Source of the DNA: Apostichopus japonicus
Lineage: Eukaryota > Echinodermata > Holothuroidea > Aspidochirotida > Stichopodidae
Assembly (NCBI RefSeq): GCF_037975245.1
Contig: NC_092564.1
Span: 10,332,484 to 10,396,483 of the forward strand
Direction of reading: 5' to 3'
DNA length: 64,000 nt
The notes under the pieces are model-generated. The model had not been told where the DNA came from, searched no databases, and saw only the letters and a list, made by a program, of their open reading frames with translations. The position numbers and the translations under genes are program-made. Shown piece by piece: positions 42,930 to 58,100 of this stretch. How positions within the stretch are numbered: the stretch's first letter is position 1; each line of letters opens with the position of its first letter.

Positions 42930-45900
42930 TCACCCGGGGTTCGAACCACGGATGCAAAAGAGAGTCTCGATCATCAGCTCGCACAGTGCGCGGAGCCATC
43001 GCGCCACTGTATGGACTGAGAGATTAGGTGGATTAACTAATACTTTCAGCTCCCCGTGTAGGCACTTGCTGTAAAAGATCGGCAAAGACGTCATCACCCG
43101 GGGTTCGAACCTCGGATGCAAAAGAGAGTCTCGATCATCAGCTCGCACAGTGCGCGGAGCCATCGCGCCACTGTATGGACTGAGAGATTAGGTGGATTAA
43201 CTAATACTTACAGCTCCCCGTGTAGGCACTTGCTGTAAAAGATCGGCAAAAGACGTCATCACCCGGGGTTCGAACCTCGGATGCAAAAGAGAGTCTCGAT
43301 CATCAGCTCGCACAGTGCGCGGAGCCATCGCGCCATCGTATGGACTGAGATATTAGGTGGATTAACTAATACTTACAGCTCCCCGTGTAGGCACTTGCTG
43401 TAAAAGATCGGCAAAAGACGTCATCACCCGGGGTTCGAACCACGGATGCAAAAGAGAGTCTCGATCATCAGCTCGCACAGTGCGCGGAGCCATCGCGCCA
43501 TCGTATGGACTGAGATATTAGGTGGATTAACTAATACTTACAGCTCCCCGTGTAGGCACTTGCTGTAAAAGATCGGCAAAAGACGTCATCACCCGGGGTT
43601 CGAACCACGGATGCAAAAGAGAGTCTCGATCATCAGCTCGCACAGTGCGCGGAGCCATCGCGCCATCGTATGGACTGAGATATTAGGTGGATTAACTAAT
43701 ACTTACAGCTCCCCGTCTAGGCACTTGCTGTAAAAGATCGGCAAAAGACGTCATCACCCGGGGTTCGAACCACGGATGCAAAAGAGAGTCTCGATCATCA
43801 GCTCGCACAGTGCGCCAAGCCATCGCGCCATCGTATGGACAGAGATATTAGGTGGATTAACTAATACTTACAACTCCCCGTGTAGGCACTTGCTGTTAAA
43901 GATCGGCAAAAGACGTCATCACCCGGGGTTCGAACCACGGATGCAAAAGAGAGTCTCGATCATCAGCTCGCACAGTGCGCGGAGCCATCGCGCCACTGTA
44001 TGGACTGAGAGATTAAGTGGATTAACTAATACTTACAGCTCCCCGTGTAGGCACTTGCTGTAAAAGATCGGCAAAAGACGTCATCACCCGGGGTTCGAAC
44101 CACGGATGCAAAAGAGAGTCTCGATCATCAGCTCGCACAGTGCGCGGAGCCATCGCGCCACTGTATGGACTGAGAGATTAAGTGGATTAACTAATACTTA
44201 CAGCTCCCCGTGTAGGCACTTGCTGTAAAAGATCGGCAAAAGACGTCATCACCCGGGGTTCGAACCACGGATGCAAAAGAGAGTCTCGATCATCAGCTCG
44301 CACAGTGCGCGGAGCCATCGCGCCACTGTATGGACTGAGAGATTAAGTGGATTAACTAATACTTACAGCTCCCCGTGTAGGCACTTGCTGTAAAAGATCG
44401 GCAAAAGACGTCATCACCCGGGGTTCGAACCACGGATGCAAAAGAGAGTCTCGATCATCAGCTCGCACAGTGCGCCGAGCCATCGCGCCATCGTATGGAC
44501 TGAGATATTAGGTGGATTAACTAATACTTACAGCTCCCCGTGTAGGCACTTGCTGTAAAAGATCGGCAAAAGACGTCATCACCCGGGGTTCGAACCACGG
44601 ATGCAAAAGAGAGTCTCGATCTTCAGCTCGCACAGTGCGCGGAGCCATCGCGCCACTGTATGGACTGAGATATTAGGTGGATTAACTAATACTTACAGCT
44701 CCCCGTGTAGGCACTTGCTGTAAAAGATCGGCAAAAGACGTCATCACCCGGGGTTCGAACCACGGATGCAAAAGAGAGTCTCGATCATCAGCTCGCACAG
44801 TGCGCGGAGCCATCGCGCCACTGTATGGACTGAGAGATTAGGTGGATTAACTAATACTTACAGCTCCCCGTGTAGGCACTTGCTGTAAAAGATCGGCAAA
44901 AGACGTCATCACCCGGGGTTCGAACCACGGATGCAAAAGAGAGTCTCGATCATCAGCTCGCACAGTGCGCGGAGCCATCGCGCCACTGTATGGACTGAGA
45001 GATTAGGTGGATTAACTAATACTTACAGCTCCCCGTGTAGGCACTTGCTGTAAAAGATCGGCAAAAGACGTCATCACCCGGGGTTCGAACCACGGATGCA
45101 AAAGAGAGTCTCGATCATCAGCTCGCACAGTGCGCGGAGCCATCGCGCCACTGTATGGACTGAGAGATTAGGTGGATTAACTAATACTTACAGCTCCCCG
45201 TGTAGGCACTTGCTGTAAAAGATCGGCAAAAGACGTCATCACCCGGGGTTCGAACCACGGATGCAAAAGAGAGTCTCGATCATCAGCTCGCACAGTGCGC
45301 GGAGCCATCGCGCCACTGTATGGACTGAGAGATTAGGTGGATTAACTAATACTTACAGCTCCCCGTGTAGGCACTTGCTGTAAAAGATCGACAAAAGACG
45401 TCATCACCCGGGGTTCGAACCACGGATGCAAAAGAGAGTCTCGATCATCAGCTCGCACAGTGCGCGGAGCCATCGCGCCACTGTATGGACTGAGAGATTA
45501 GGTGGATTAACTAATACTTACAGCTCCCCGTGTAGGCACTTGCTGTAAAAGATCGGCAAAAGACGTCATCACCCGGGGTTCGAACCACGGATGCAAAAGA
45601 GAGTCTCGATCATCAGCTCGCACAGTGCGCGGAGCCATCGCGCCACTGTATGGACTGAGAGATTAGGTGGATTAACTAATACTTTCAGCTCCCCGTGTAG
45701 GCACTTGCTGTAAAAGATCGGCAAAGACGTCATCACCCGGGGTTCGAACCTCGGATGCAAAAGAGAGTCTCGATCATCAGCTCGCACAGTGCGCGGAGCC
45801 ATCGCGCCACTGTATGGACTGAGAGATTAGGTGGATTAACTAATACTTACAGCTCCCCGTGTAGGCACTTGCTGTAAAAGATCGGCAAAAGACGTCATCA

Positions 45901-46791
45901 CCCGGGGTTCGAACCACGGATGCAAAAGAGAGTCTCGATCATCAGCTCGCACAGTGCGCGGAGCCATCGCGCCATCGTATGGACTGAGATATTAGGTGGA
46001 TTAACTAATACTTACAGCTCCCCGTCTAGGCACTTGCTGTAAAAGATCGGCAAAAGACGTCATCACCCGGGGTTCGAACCACGGATGCAAAAGAGAGTCT
46101 CGATCATCAGCTCGCACAGTGCGCCAAGCCATCGCGCCATCGTATGGACAGAGATATTAGGTGGATTAACTAATACTTACAACTCCCCGTGTAGGCACTT
46201 GCTGTAAAAGATCGGCAAAAGACGTCATCACCCGGGGTTCGAACCACGGATGCAAAAGAGAGTCTCGATCATCAGCTCGTACAGTGCGCGGAGCCATCGC
46301 GCCACTGTATGGACTGAGAGATTAAGTGGATTAACTAATACTTACAGCTCCCCGTGTAGGCACTTGCTGTAAAAGATCGGCAAAAGACGTCATCACCCGG
46401 GGTTCGAACCACGGATGCAAAAGAGAGTCTCGATCATCAGCTCGTACAGTGCGCGGAGCCATCGCGCCACTGTGTGGACTGAGATATTAGGTGGATTAAC
46501 CAATACTTACAGCTCCCCGTGTACGCACTTGCTGTAAAAGATCGGCAAAAGACGTCATCACCCGGGGTTCGAACCACGGATGCAAAAGAGAGTCTCGATC
46601 ATCAGCTCGCACAGTGCGCGGAGCCATCGCGCCACTGTATGGACTGAGAGATTAGGTGGATTAACTAATACTTTCAGCTCCCCGTGTAGGCACTTGCTGT
46701 AAAAGATCGGCAAAGACGTCATCACCCGGGGTTCGAACCTCGGATGCAAAAGAGAGTCTCGATCATCAGCTCGCACAGTGCGCGGAGCCAT
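42930..46791. repeat. Local duplications sharing a 1-bp-deletion monomer
   Basis: The monomer with GGCAAAGACG recurs at about 43084, 45724 and 46711, with matching neighbours carrying ACTTTCAGC. Between the first and third copies the left neighbours also share GTGTACGCAC and AACCAATACTT. The spacings are about 16 and 22 monomers. Confidence 0.7.
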
Positions 46792-49700
46792 CGCGCCACT
46801 GTATGGACTGAGAGATTAGGTGGATTAACTAATACTTACAGCTCCCCGTGTAGGCACTTGCTGTAAAAGATCGGCAAAAGACGTCATCACCCGGGGTTCG
46901 AACCTCGGATGCAAAAGAGAGTCTCGATCATCAGCTCGCACAGTGCGCGGAGCCATCGCGCCACTGTATGGACTGAGAGATTAAGTGGATTAACTAATAC
47001 TTACAGCTCCCCGTGTAGGCACTTGCTGTAAAAGATCGGCAAAAGACGTCATCACCCGGGGTTCGAACCACGGATGCAAAAGAGAGTCTCGATCATCAGC
47101 TCGCACAGTGCGCGGAGCCATCGCGCCACTGTATGGACTGAGAGATTAAGTGGATTAACTAATACTTACAGCTCCCCGTGTAGGCACTTGCTGTAAAAGA
47201 TCGGCAAAAGACGTCATCACCCGGGGTTCGAACCACGGATGCAAAAGAGAGTCTCGATCATCAGCTCGCACAGTGCGCGGAGCCATCGCGCCACTGTATG
47301 GACTGAGAGATTAAGTGGATTAACTAATACTTACAGCTCCCCGTGTAGGCACTTGCTGTAAAAGATCGGAAAAAGACGTCATCACCCGGGGTTCGAACCA
47401 CGGATGCAAAAGAGAGTCTCGATCATCAGCTCGCACAGTGCGCGGAGCCATCGCGCCACTGTATGGACTGAGAGATTAAGTGGATTAACTAATACTTACA
47501 GCTCCCCGTGTAGGCACTTGCTGTAAAAGATCGGCAAAAGACGTCATCACCCGGGGTTCGAACCACGGATGCAAAAGAGAGTCTCGATCATCAGCTCGCA
47601 CAGTGCGCGGAGCCATCGCGCCACTGTATGGACTGAGATATTAGGTGGATTAACTAATACTTACAGCTCCCCGTGTAAGCACTTGCTGTAAAAGATCGGC
47701 AAAAGACGTCATCACCCGGGGTTCGAACCACGGATGCAAAAGAGAGTCTCGATCATCAGCTCGCACAGTGCGCGGAGCCATCGCGCCACTGTATGGACTG
47801 AGAGATTAGGTGGATTAACTAATACTTACAGCTCCCCGTGTAGGCACTTGCTGTAAAAGATCGGCAAAAGACGTCATCACCCGGGGTTCGAACCACGGAT
47901 GCAAAAGAGAGTCTCGATCATCAGCTCGCACAGTGCGCGGAGCCATCGCGCCACTGTATGGACTGAGAGATTAGGTGGATTAACTAATACTTACAGCTCC
48001 CCGTGTAGGCACTTGCTGTAAAAGATCGGCAAAAGACGTCATCACCCGGGGTTCGAACCACGGATGCAAAAGAGAGTCTCGATCATCAGCTCGCACAGTG
48101 CGCGGAGCCATCGCGCCACTGTATGGACTGAGAGATTAGGTGGATTAACTAATACTTACAGCTCCCCGTGTAGGCACTTGCTGTAAAAGATCGGCAAAAG
48201 ACGTCATCACCCGGGGTTCGAACCACGGATGCAAAAGAGAGTCTCGATCATCAGCTCGCACAGTGCGCGGAGCCATCGCGCCACTGTATGGACTGAGAGA
48301 TTAAGTGGATTAACTAATACTTACAGCTCCCCGTGTAGGCACTTGCTGTAAAAGATCGGCAAAAGACGTCATCACCCGGGGTTCGAACCACGGATGCAAA
48401 AGAGAGTCTCGATCATCAGCTCGCACAGTGCGCGGAGCCATCGCGCCACTGTATGGACTGAGAGATTAGGTGGATTAACTAATACTTACAGCTCCCCGTG
48501 TAGGCACTTGCTGTAAAAGATCGACAAAAGACGTCATCACCCGGGGTTCGAACCACGGATGCAAAAGAGAGTCTCGATCATCAGCTCGCACAGTGCGCGG
48601 AGCCATCGCGCCACTGTATGGACTGAGAGATTAGGTGGATTAACTAATACTTACAGCTCCCCGTGTAGGCACTTGCTGTAAAAGATCGGCAAAAGACGTC
48701 ATCACCCGGGGTTCGAACCACGGATGCAAAAGAGAGTCTCGATCATCAGCTCGCACAGTGCGCGGAGCCATCGCGCCACTGTATGGACTGAGAGATTAGG
48801 TGGATTAACTAATACTTACAGCTCCCCGTGTAGGCACTTGCTGTAAAAGATCGGCAAAAGACGTCATCACCCGGGGTTCGAACCACGGATGCAAAAGAGA
48901 GTCTCGATCATCAGCTCGCACAGTGCGCGGAGCCATCGCGCCACTGTATGGACTGAGAGATTAGGTGGATTAACTAATACTTACAGCTCCCCGTGTAGGC
49001 ACTTGCTGTAAAAGATCGGCAAAAGACGTCATCACCCGGGGTTCGAATCACGGATGCAAAAGAGAGTCTCGATCATCAGCTCGCACAGTGCGCGGAGCCA
49101 TCGCGCCACTGTATGGACTGAGAGATTAGGTGGATTAACTAATACTTACAGCTCCCCGTGTAGGCACTTGCTGTAAAAGATCGGCAAAAGACGTCATCAC
49201 CCGGGGTTCGAATCACGGATGCAAAAGAGAGTCTCGATCATCAGCTCGCACAGTGCGCGGAGCCATCGCGCCACTGTATGGACTGAGAGATTAATTGGAT
49301 TAACTAATACTTACAGCTCCCCGTGTAGGCACTTGCTGTAAAAGATCGGCAAAAGACGTCATCACCCGGGGTTCGAACCACGGATGCAAAAGAGAGTCTC
49401 GATCATCAGCTCGCACAGTGCGCGGAGCCATCGCGCCACTGTATGGACTGAGATATTAGGTGGATTAACTAATACTTACAGCTCCCCGTGTAAGCACTTG
49501 CTGTAAAAGATCGGCAAAAGACGTCATCACCCGGGGTTCGAACCACGGATGCAAAAGAGAGTCTCGATCATCAGCTCGCACAGTGCGCGGAGCCATCGCG
49601 CCACTGTATGGACTGAGATATTAAGTGGATTAACTAATACTTACAGCTCCCCGTGTAGGCACTTGCTGTAAAAGATCGGCAAAAGACGTCATCACCCGGG

Positions 49701-51899
49701 GTTCGAACCACGGATGCAAAAGAGAGTCTCGATCATCAGCTCGCACAGTGCGCGGAGCCATCGCGCCACTGTATGGACTGAGAGATTAGGTGGATTAACT
49801 AATACTTACAGCTCCCCGTGTAAGCACTTGCTGTAAAAGATCGGCAAAAGACGTCATCACCCGGGGTTCGAACCACGGATGCAAAAGAGAGTCTCGATCA
49901 TCAGCTGGTACGGTGCGCCAAGCCATCGCGCCACTGTATGGACTGTATTAGGTGTATTAACTAATACTTACAGCTCCCCGTGTAGGCACTTGCTGTAAAA
50001 GATCGGCAAAAGACGTCATCACCCGGGGTTCGAACCACGGATGCAAAAGAGAGTCTCGATCATCAGCTCGCACGGTGCGCGGAGCCATCGCGCCACTGTA
50101 TGGACTGAGAGATTAGGTGGATTAACTAATACTTACAGCTCCCCGTGTAGGCACTTGCTGTAAAAGATCGGCAAAAGACGTCATCACCCGGGGTTCGAAC
50201 CACGGATGCAAAAGAGAGTCTCGATCATCAGCTCGCACAGTGCGCGGAGCCATCGCGCCACTGTATGGACTGAGAGATTAGGTGGATTAACTAATACTTA
50301 CAGCTCCCCGTGTAGGCACTTGCTGAAAAAGATCGGCAAAAGACGTCATCACACGGGGTTCGAACCACGGATGCAAAAAAGAATCTCGATCATCAGCTCG
50401 CACAGTGCGCGGAGCCATCGCGCCACTGTATGGACTGAGAGATTAGGTGGATTAACTAATACTTACAGCTCCCCGTGTAGGCACTTGCTGTAAAAGATCG
50501 GCAAAAGACGTCATCACCCGGGGTTCGAACCACGGATGCAAAAGAGAGTCTCGATCATCAGCTCGCACAGTGCGCGGAGCCATCGCGCCACTGTATGGAC
50601 TGAGAGATTAGGTGGATTAACTAATACTTACAGCTCCCCGTGTAGGCACTTGCTGTAAAAGATCGGCAAAAGACGTCATCACCCGGGGTTCGAACCACGG
50701 ATGCAAAAGAGAGTCTCGATCATCAGCTCGCACAGTGCGCGGAGCCATCGCGCCACTGTATGGACTGAGAGATTAGGTGGATTAACTAATACTTACAGCT
50801 CCCCGTGTAGGCACTTGCTGTAAAAGATCGGCAAAAGACGTCATCACCCGGGGTTCGAACCACGGATGCAAAAGAGAGTCTCGATCATCAGCTCGCACAG
50901 TGCGCGGAGCCATCGCGCCACTGTATGGACTGAGAGATTAGGTGGATTAACTAATACTTACAGCTCCCCGTGTATGCACTTGCTGTAAAAGATCGGCAAA
51001 AGACGTCATCACCCGGGGTTCGAACCACGGATGCAAAAGAGAGTCTCGATCATCAGCTCGCACAGTGCGCGGAGCCATCGCGCCACTGTATGGACTGAGA
51101 GATTAGGTGGATTAACTAATACTTACAGCTCCCCGTGTAGGCACTTGCTGTAAAAGATCGGCAAAAGACGTCATCACCCGGGGTTCGAACCACGGATGCA
51201 AAAGAGAGTCTCGATCATCAGCTCGCACAGTGCGCGGAGCCATCGCGCCACTGTATGGACTGAGAGATTAGGTGGATTAACTAATACTTACAGCTCCCCG
51301 TGTAGGCACTTGCTGTAAAAGATCGGCAAAAGAAGTCATCACCCGGGGTTCGAACCACGGATGCAAAAGAGAGTCTCGATCATCAGCTCGCACAGTGCGC
51401 GGAGCCATCGCGCCACTGTATGGACTGAGAGATTAGGTGGATTAACTAATACTTACAGCTCCCCGTGTAGGCACTTGCTGTAAAAGATCGGCAAAAGACG
51501 TCATCACCCGGGGTTCGAACCACGGATGCAAAAGAGAGTCTCGATCATCAGCTCGCACAGTGCGCGGAGCCATCGCGCCACTGTATGGACTGAGAGATTA
51601 AGTGGATTAACTAATACTTACAGCTCCCCGTGTAGGCACTTGCTGTAAAAGATCGGCAAAAGACGTCATCACCCGGGGTTCGAACCACGGATGCAAAAGA
51701 GAGTCTCGATCATCAGCTCGCACAGTGCGCGGAGCCATCGCGCCACTGTATGGACTGAGATATTAGGTGGATTAACTAATACTTACAGCTCCCCGTGTAG
51801 GCACTTGCTGTAAAAGATCGGCAAAAGACGTCATCACCCGGGGTTCGAACCACGGATGCAAAAGAGAGTCTCGATCATCAGCTCGCACGGTGCGCCAAG

Positions 51900-54800
51900 C
51901 CATCGCGCCACTGTATGGACTGAGATATTAGGTGGATTAAATAATACTTACAGCTCCCCGTGTAGGCACTTGCTGTAAAAGATCGGCAAAAGACGTCATC
52001 ACCCGGGGTTCGAACCACGGATGCAAAAGAGAGTCTCGATCATCAGCTCGTACGGTGCGCGGAGCCATCGCGCCACTGTATGGACTGAGAGATTAGGTGG
52101 ATTAACTAATCCTTACAGCTCCCCGTGTAGGCACTTGCTGTAAAATATCGGCAAAAGACGTCATTACCCGGGGTTCGAACCACGGATGCAAAAGAGAGTC
52201 TCGATCATCAGTTCGTACGGTGCGCGGAGCCATCGCGCCACTGTATGGACTGAGATATTAGGTGGATTAACTAATCCTTACAGCTCCCCGTGTAGGCACT
52301 TGCTGTAAAAGATCGGCAAAAGACGTCATCACCCGGGGTTCGAACCACGGATGCAAAAGAGAGTCTCGATCATCAGCTCGTACGGTGCGCGGAGCCATCG
52401 CGCCACTGTATGGACTGAGATATTAGGTGGATTAACTAATCCTTACAGCTCCCCGTGTATGCACTTGCTGTAAAAGATCGGCAAAAGACGTCATCACCCG
52501 GGGTTCGAACCACGGATGCAAAAGAGAGTCTCGATCATCAGCTCGTACGGTGCACGGAGCCATCGCGCCACTGTATGGACTGAGATATTAGGTGGATTAA
52601 CTAATACTTACAGCTCCCCGTGTAAGCACTTGCTGTAAAAGATCGGCAAAAGACGTCATCATCCGGGGTTCGAACCACGGATGCAAAAGAGAGTCTCGAT
52701 CATCAGCTCGTACAGTGCGCGGAGCCATCGCGCCACTGTATGGACTGAGAGATTAAGTGGATTAACTAATACTTACAGCTCCCCGTGTAGGCACTTGCTG
52801 TAAAAGATCGGCAAAAGACGTCATCACCCGGGGTTCGAACCACGGATGCAAAAGAGAGTCTCGATCATCAGCTCGCACAGTGCGCGGAGCCATCGCGCCA
52901 CTGTATGGACTGAGATATTCGGTGGATTAACTAATACTTACAGCTCCCCGTGTAGGCACTTGCTGTAAAAGATCGGCAAAAGACGTCATCACCCGGGGTT
53001 CGAACCACGGATGCAAAAGAGAGTCTCGATCATCAGCTCGCACAGTGCGCGGAGCCATCGCGCCACTGTATGGACTAAGATATTCGGTGGATTAACTAAT
53101 ACTTACAGCTCCCCGTGTAGGCACTTGCTGTAAAAGATCGGCAAAAGACGTCATCACCCGGGGTTCGAACCACAGATGCAAAAGAGAGTCTCGATCATCA
53201 GCTCGCACGGTGCGCCAAGCCATCGCGCCACTGTATGGACTGAGATATTAGGTGGATTAACTAATACTTACAGCTCCCCGTGTAGGCACTTGCTGTAAAA
53301 GATCGGCAAAAGACGTCATCACCCGGGGTTCGAACCACGGATGCAAAAGAGAGTCTCGATCATCAGCTCGTACGGTGCGCGGAGCCATCGCGCCACTGTA
53401 TGGACTGAGATATTAGGTGGATTAACTAATCCTTACAGCTCCCCGTGTAGGCACTTGCTGTAGAAGATCGGCAAAAGACGTCATCACCCGGGGTTCGAAC
53501 CACGGATGCAAAAGAGAGTCTCGATCATCAGCTCGTACGGTGCGCGGAGCCATCGCGCCACTGTATGGACTGAGATATTAGGTGGATTAACTAATCCTTA
53601 CAGCTCCCCGTGTAGGCACTTGCTGTAAAAGATCGGCAAAAGACGTCATCACCCGGGGTTCGAACCACGGATGCAAAAGAGAGTCTCGATCATCAGCTCG
53701 CACGGTGCGCCAAGCCATCGCGCCACTGTATGGACTGAGATATTAGGTGGATTAAATAATACTTACAGCTCCCCGTGTAGGCACTTGCTGTAAAAGATCG
53801 GCAAAAGACGTCATCACCCGGGGTTCGAACCACGGATGCAAAAGAGAGTCTCGATCATCAGCTCGTACGGTGCGCGGAGCCATCGCGCCACTGTATGGAC
53901 TGAGAGATTAGGTGGATTAACTAATCCTTACAGCTCCCCGTGTAGGCACTTGCTGTAAAAGATCGGCAAAAGACGTCATCACCCGGGGTTCGAACCACGG
54001 ATGCAAAAGAGAGTCTCGATCATCAGTTCGTACGGTGCGCGGAGCCATCGCGCCACTGTATGGACTGAGATATTAGGTGGATTAACTAATCCTTACAGCT
54101 CCCCGTGTAGGCACTTGCTGTAAAAGATCGGCAAAAGACGTCATCACCCGGGGTTCGAACCACGGATGCAAAAGAGAGTCTCGATCATCAGCTCGTACGG
54201 TGCGCGGAGCCATCGCGCCACTGTATGGACTGAGATATTAGGTGGATTAACTAATCCTTACAGCTCCCCGTGTATGCACTTGCTGTAAAAGATCGGCAAA
54301 AGACGTCATCACCCGGGGTTCGAACCACGGATGCAAAAGAGAGTCTCGATCATCAGCTCGTACGGTGCACGGAGCCATCGCGCCACTGTATGGACTGAGA
54401 TATTAGGTGGATTAACTAATACTTACAGCTCCCCGTGTAAGCACTTGCTGTAAAAGATCGGCAAAAGACGTCATCATCCGGGGTTCGAACCACGGATGCA
54501 AAAGAGAGTCTCGATCATCAGCTCGTACAGTGCGCGGAGCCATCGCGCCACTGTATGGACTGAGAGATTAAGTGGATTAACTAATACTTACAGCTCCCCG
54601 TGTAGGCACTTGCTGTAAAAGATCGGCAAAAGACGTCATCACCCGGGGTTCGAACCACGGATGCAAAAGAGAGTCTCGATCATCAGCTCGCACAGTGCGC
54701 GGAGCCATCGCGCCACTGTATGGACTGAGATATTAGGTGGATTAACTAATACTTACAGCTCCCCGTGTAGGCACTTGCTGTAAAAGATCGGCAAAAGACG

Positions 54801-57800
54801 TCATCACCCGGGGTTCGAACCACGGATGCAAAAGAGAGTCTCGATCATCAGCTCGTACGGTGCGCGGAGCCATCGCGCCACTGTATGGACTGAGATATTA
54901 GGTGGATTAACTAATCCTTACAGCTCCCCGTGTAGGCACTTGCTGTAAAAGATCGGCAAAAGACGTCATCACCCGGGGTTCGAACCACGGATGCAAAAGA
55001 GAGTCTCGATCATCAGCTCGCACAGTGCGCGGAGCCATCGCGCCACTGTATGGACTGAGATATTAGGTGGATTAACTAATCCTTACAGCTCCCCGTGTAA
55101 GCACTTGCTGTAAAAGATCGGCAAAAGACGTCATCACCCGGGGTTCGAACCACGGATGCAAAAGAGAGTCTCGATCATCAGCTGGTACGGTGCGCGGAGC
55201 CATCGCGCCACTGTATGGACTGAGATATTAGGTGGATTAACTAATACTTACAGCTCCCCGTGTAGGCACTTGCTGTAAAAGATCGGCAAAAGACGTCATC
55301 ACCCGGGGTTCGAACCACGGATGCAAAAGAGAGTCTCGATCATCAGCTCGTACGGTGCGCGGAGCCATCGCGCCACTGTATGGACTGAGATATTAGGTGG
55401 ATTAACTAATACTTACAGCTCCCCGTGTAAGCACTTGCTGTAAAAGATCGGCAAAAGACGTCATCACCCGGGGTTCGAACCACGGATGCAAAAGAGAGTC
55501 TCGATCATCAGCTGGTACGGTGCGCGGAGCCATCGCGCCACTGTATGGACTGAGAGATTAGGTGGATTAACTAATACTTACAGCTCCCCGTGTAAGCACT
55601 TGCTGTAAAAGATCGGCAAAACACGTCATCACCCGGGGTTCGAACCACGGATGCAAAAGAGAGTCTCGATCATCAGCTCGTACGGTGCACGGAGCCATCG
55701 CGCCACTGTATGGACTGAGATATTAGGTGGATTAACTAATACTTACAGCTCCCCGTGTAAGCACTTGCTGTAAAAGATCGGCAAAAGACGTCATCATCCG
55801 GGGTTCGAACCACGGATGCAAAAGAGAGTCTCGATCATCAGCTCGTACAGTGCGCGGAGCCATCGCGCCACTGTATGGACTGAGAGATTAAGTGGATTAA
55901 CTAATACTTACAGCTCCCCGTGTAGGCACTTGCTGTAAAAGATCGGCAAAAGACGTCATCACCCGGGGTTCGAACCACGGATGCAAAAGAGAGTCTCGAT
56001 CATCAGCTCGCACAGTGCGCGGAGCCATCGCGCCACTGTATGGACTGAGAGATTCGGTGGATTAACTAATACTTACAGCTCCCCGTGTAGGCACTTGCTG
56101 TAAAAGATCGGCAAAAGACGTCATCACCCGGGGTTCGAACCACGGATGCAAAAGAGAGTCTCGATCATCAGCTCGCACAGTGCGCGGAGCCATCGCGCCA
56201 CTGTATGGACTAAGATATTCGGTGGATTAACTAATACTTACAGCTCCCCGTGTAGGCACTTGCTGTAAAAGATCGGCAAAAGACGTCATCACCCGGGGTT
56301 CGAACCACGGATGCAAAAGAGAGTCTCGATCATCAGCTCGCACGGTGCGCCAAGCCATCGCGCCACTGTATGGACTGAGATATTAGGTGGATTAACTAAT
56401 ACTTACAGCTCCCCGTGTAGGCACTTGCTGTAAAAGATCGGCAAAAGACGTCATCACCCGGGGTTCGAACCACGGATGCAAAAGAGAGTCTCGATCATCA
56501 GCTCGTACGGTGCGCGGAGCCATCGCGCCACTGTATGGACTGAGATATTAGGTGGATTAACTAATCCTTACAGCTCCCCGTGTAGGCACTTGCTGTAGAA
56601 GATCGGCAAAAGACGTCATCACCCGGGGTTCGAACCACGGATGCAAAAGAGAGTCTCGATCATCAGCTCGTACGGTGCGCGGAGCCATCGCGCCACTGTA
56701 TGGACTGAGATATTAGGTGGATTAACTAATCCTTACAGCTCCCCGTGTAGGCACTTGCTGTAAAAGATCGGCAAAAGACGTCATCACCCGGGGTTCGAAC
56801 CACGGATGCAAAAGAGAGTCTCGATCATCAGCTCGCACGGTGCGCCAAGCCATCGCGCCACTGTATGGACTGAGATATTAGGTGGATTAAATAATACTTA
56901 CAGCTCCCCGTGTAGGCACTTGCTGTAAAAGATCGGCAAAAGACGTCATCACCCGGGGTTCGAACCACGGATGCAAAAGAGAGTCTCGATCATCAGCTCG
57001 TACGGTGCGCGGAGCCATCGCGCCACTGTATGGACTGAGAGATTAGGTGGATTAACTAATCCTTACAGCTCCCCGTGTAGGCACTTGCTGTAAAAGATCG
57101 GCAAAAGACGTCATCACCCGGGGTTCGAACCACGGATGCAAAAGAGAGTCTCGATCATCAGTTCGTACGGTGCGCGGAGCCATCGCGCCACTGTATGGAC
57201 TGAGATATTAGGTGGATTAACTAATCCTTACAGCTCCCCGTGTAGGCACTTGCTGTAAAAGATCGGCAAAAGACGTCATCACCCGGGGTTCGAACCACGG
57301 ATGCAAAAGAGAGTCTCGATCATCAGCTCGTACGGTGCGCGGAGCCATCGCGCCACTGTATGGACTGAGATATTAGGTGGATTAACTAATCCTTACAGCT
57401 CCCCGTGTATGCACTTGCTGTAAAAGATCGGCAAAAGACGTCATCACCCGGGGTTCGAACCACGGATGCAAAAGAGAGTCTCGATCATCAGCTCGTACGG
57501 TGCACGGAGCCATCGCGCCACTGTATGGACTGAGATATTAGGTGGATTAACTAATACTTACAGCTCCCCGTGTAAGCACTTGCTGTAAAAGATCGGCAAA
57601 AGACGTCATCATCCGGGGTTCGAACCACGGATGCAAAAGAGAGTCTCGATCATCAGCTCGTACAGTGCGCGGAGCCATCGCGCCACTGTATGGACTGAGA
57701 GATTAAGTGGATTAACTAATACTTACAGCTCCCCGTGTAGGCACTTGCTGTAAAAGATCGGCAAAAGACGTCATCACCCGGGGTTCGAACCACGGATGCA

Positions 57801-58100
57801 AAAGAGAGTCTCGATCATCAGCTCGCACAGTGCGCGGAGCCATCGCGCCACTGTATGGACTGAGATATTAGGTGGATTAACTAATACTTACAGCTCCCCG
57901 TGTAGGCACTTGCTGTAAAAGATCGGCAAAAGACGTCATCACCCGGGGTTCGAACCACGGATGCAAAAGAGAGTCTCGATCATCAGCTCGTACGGTGCGC
58001 GGAGCCATCGCGCCACTGTATGGACTGAGATATTAGGTGGATTAACTAATCCTTACAGCTCCCCGTGTAGGCACTTGCTGTAAAAGATCGGCAAAAGACG
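51900..58100. repeat. Nested 11- and 19-monomer higher-order repeats
   Basis: The ATTAAATAATAC variant lies at 51941, 53756 and 56891, offsets of 1,815 bp (11 x 165) and 3,135 bp (19 x 165). The TGTAGAAGATC variant lies at about 53461 and 56596. GGTGCACGGAGCC lies at about 52551, 54366, 55686 and 57501. CTAAGATATTCGG lies at about 53076 and 56211. Confidence 0.75.

Noticed and set aside
42930-50493. Open frames of 77-95 codons inside the 165-bp array
   Set aside because: They arise where a 1-bp deletion or a point change lets the frame cross one monomer into the next; there is no domain and no independent coding signal.
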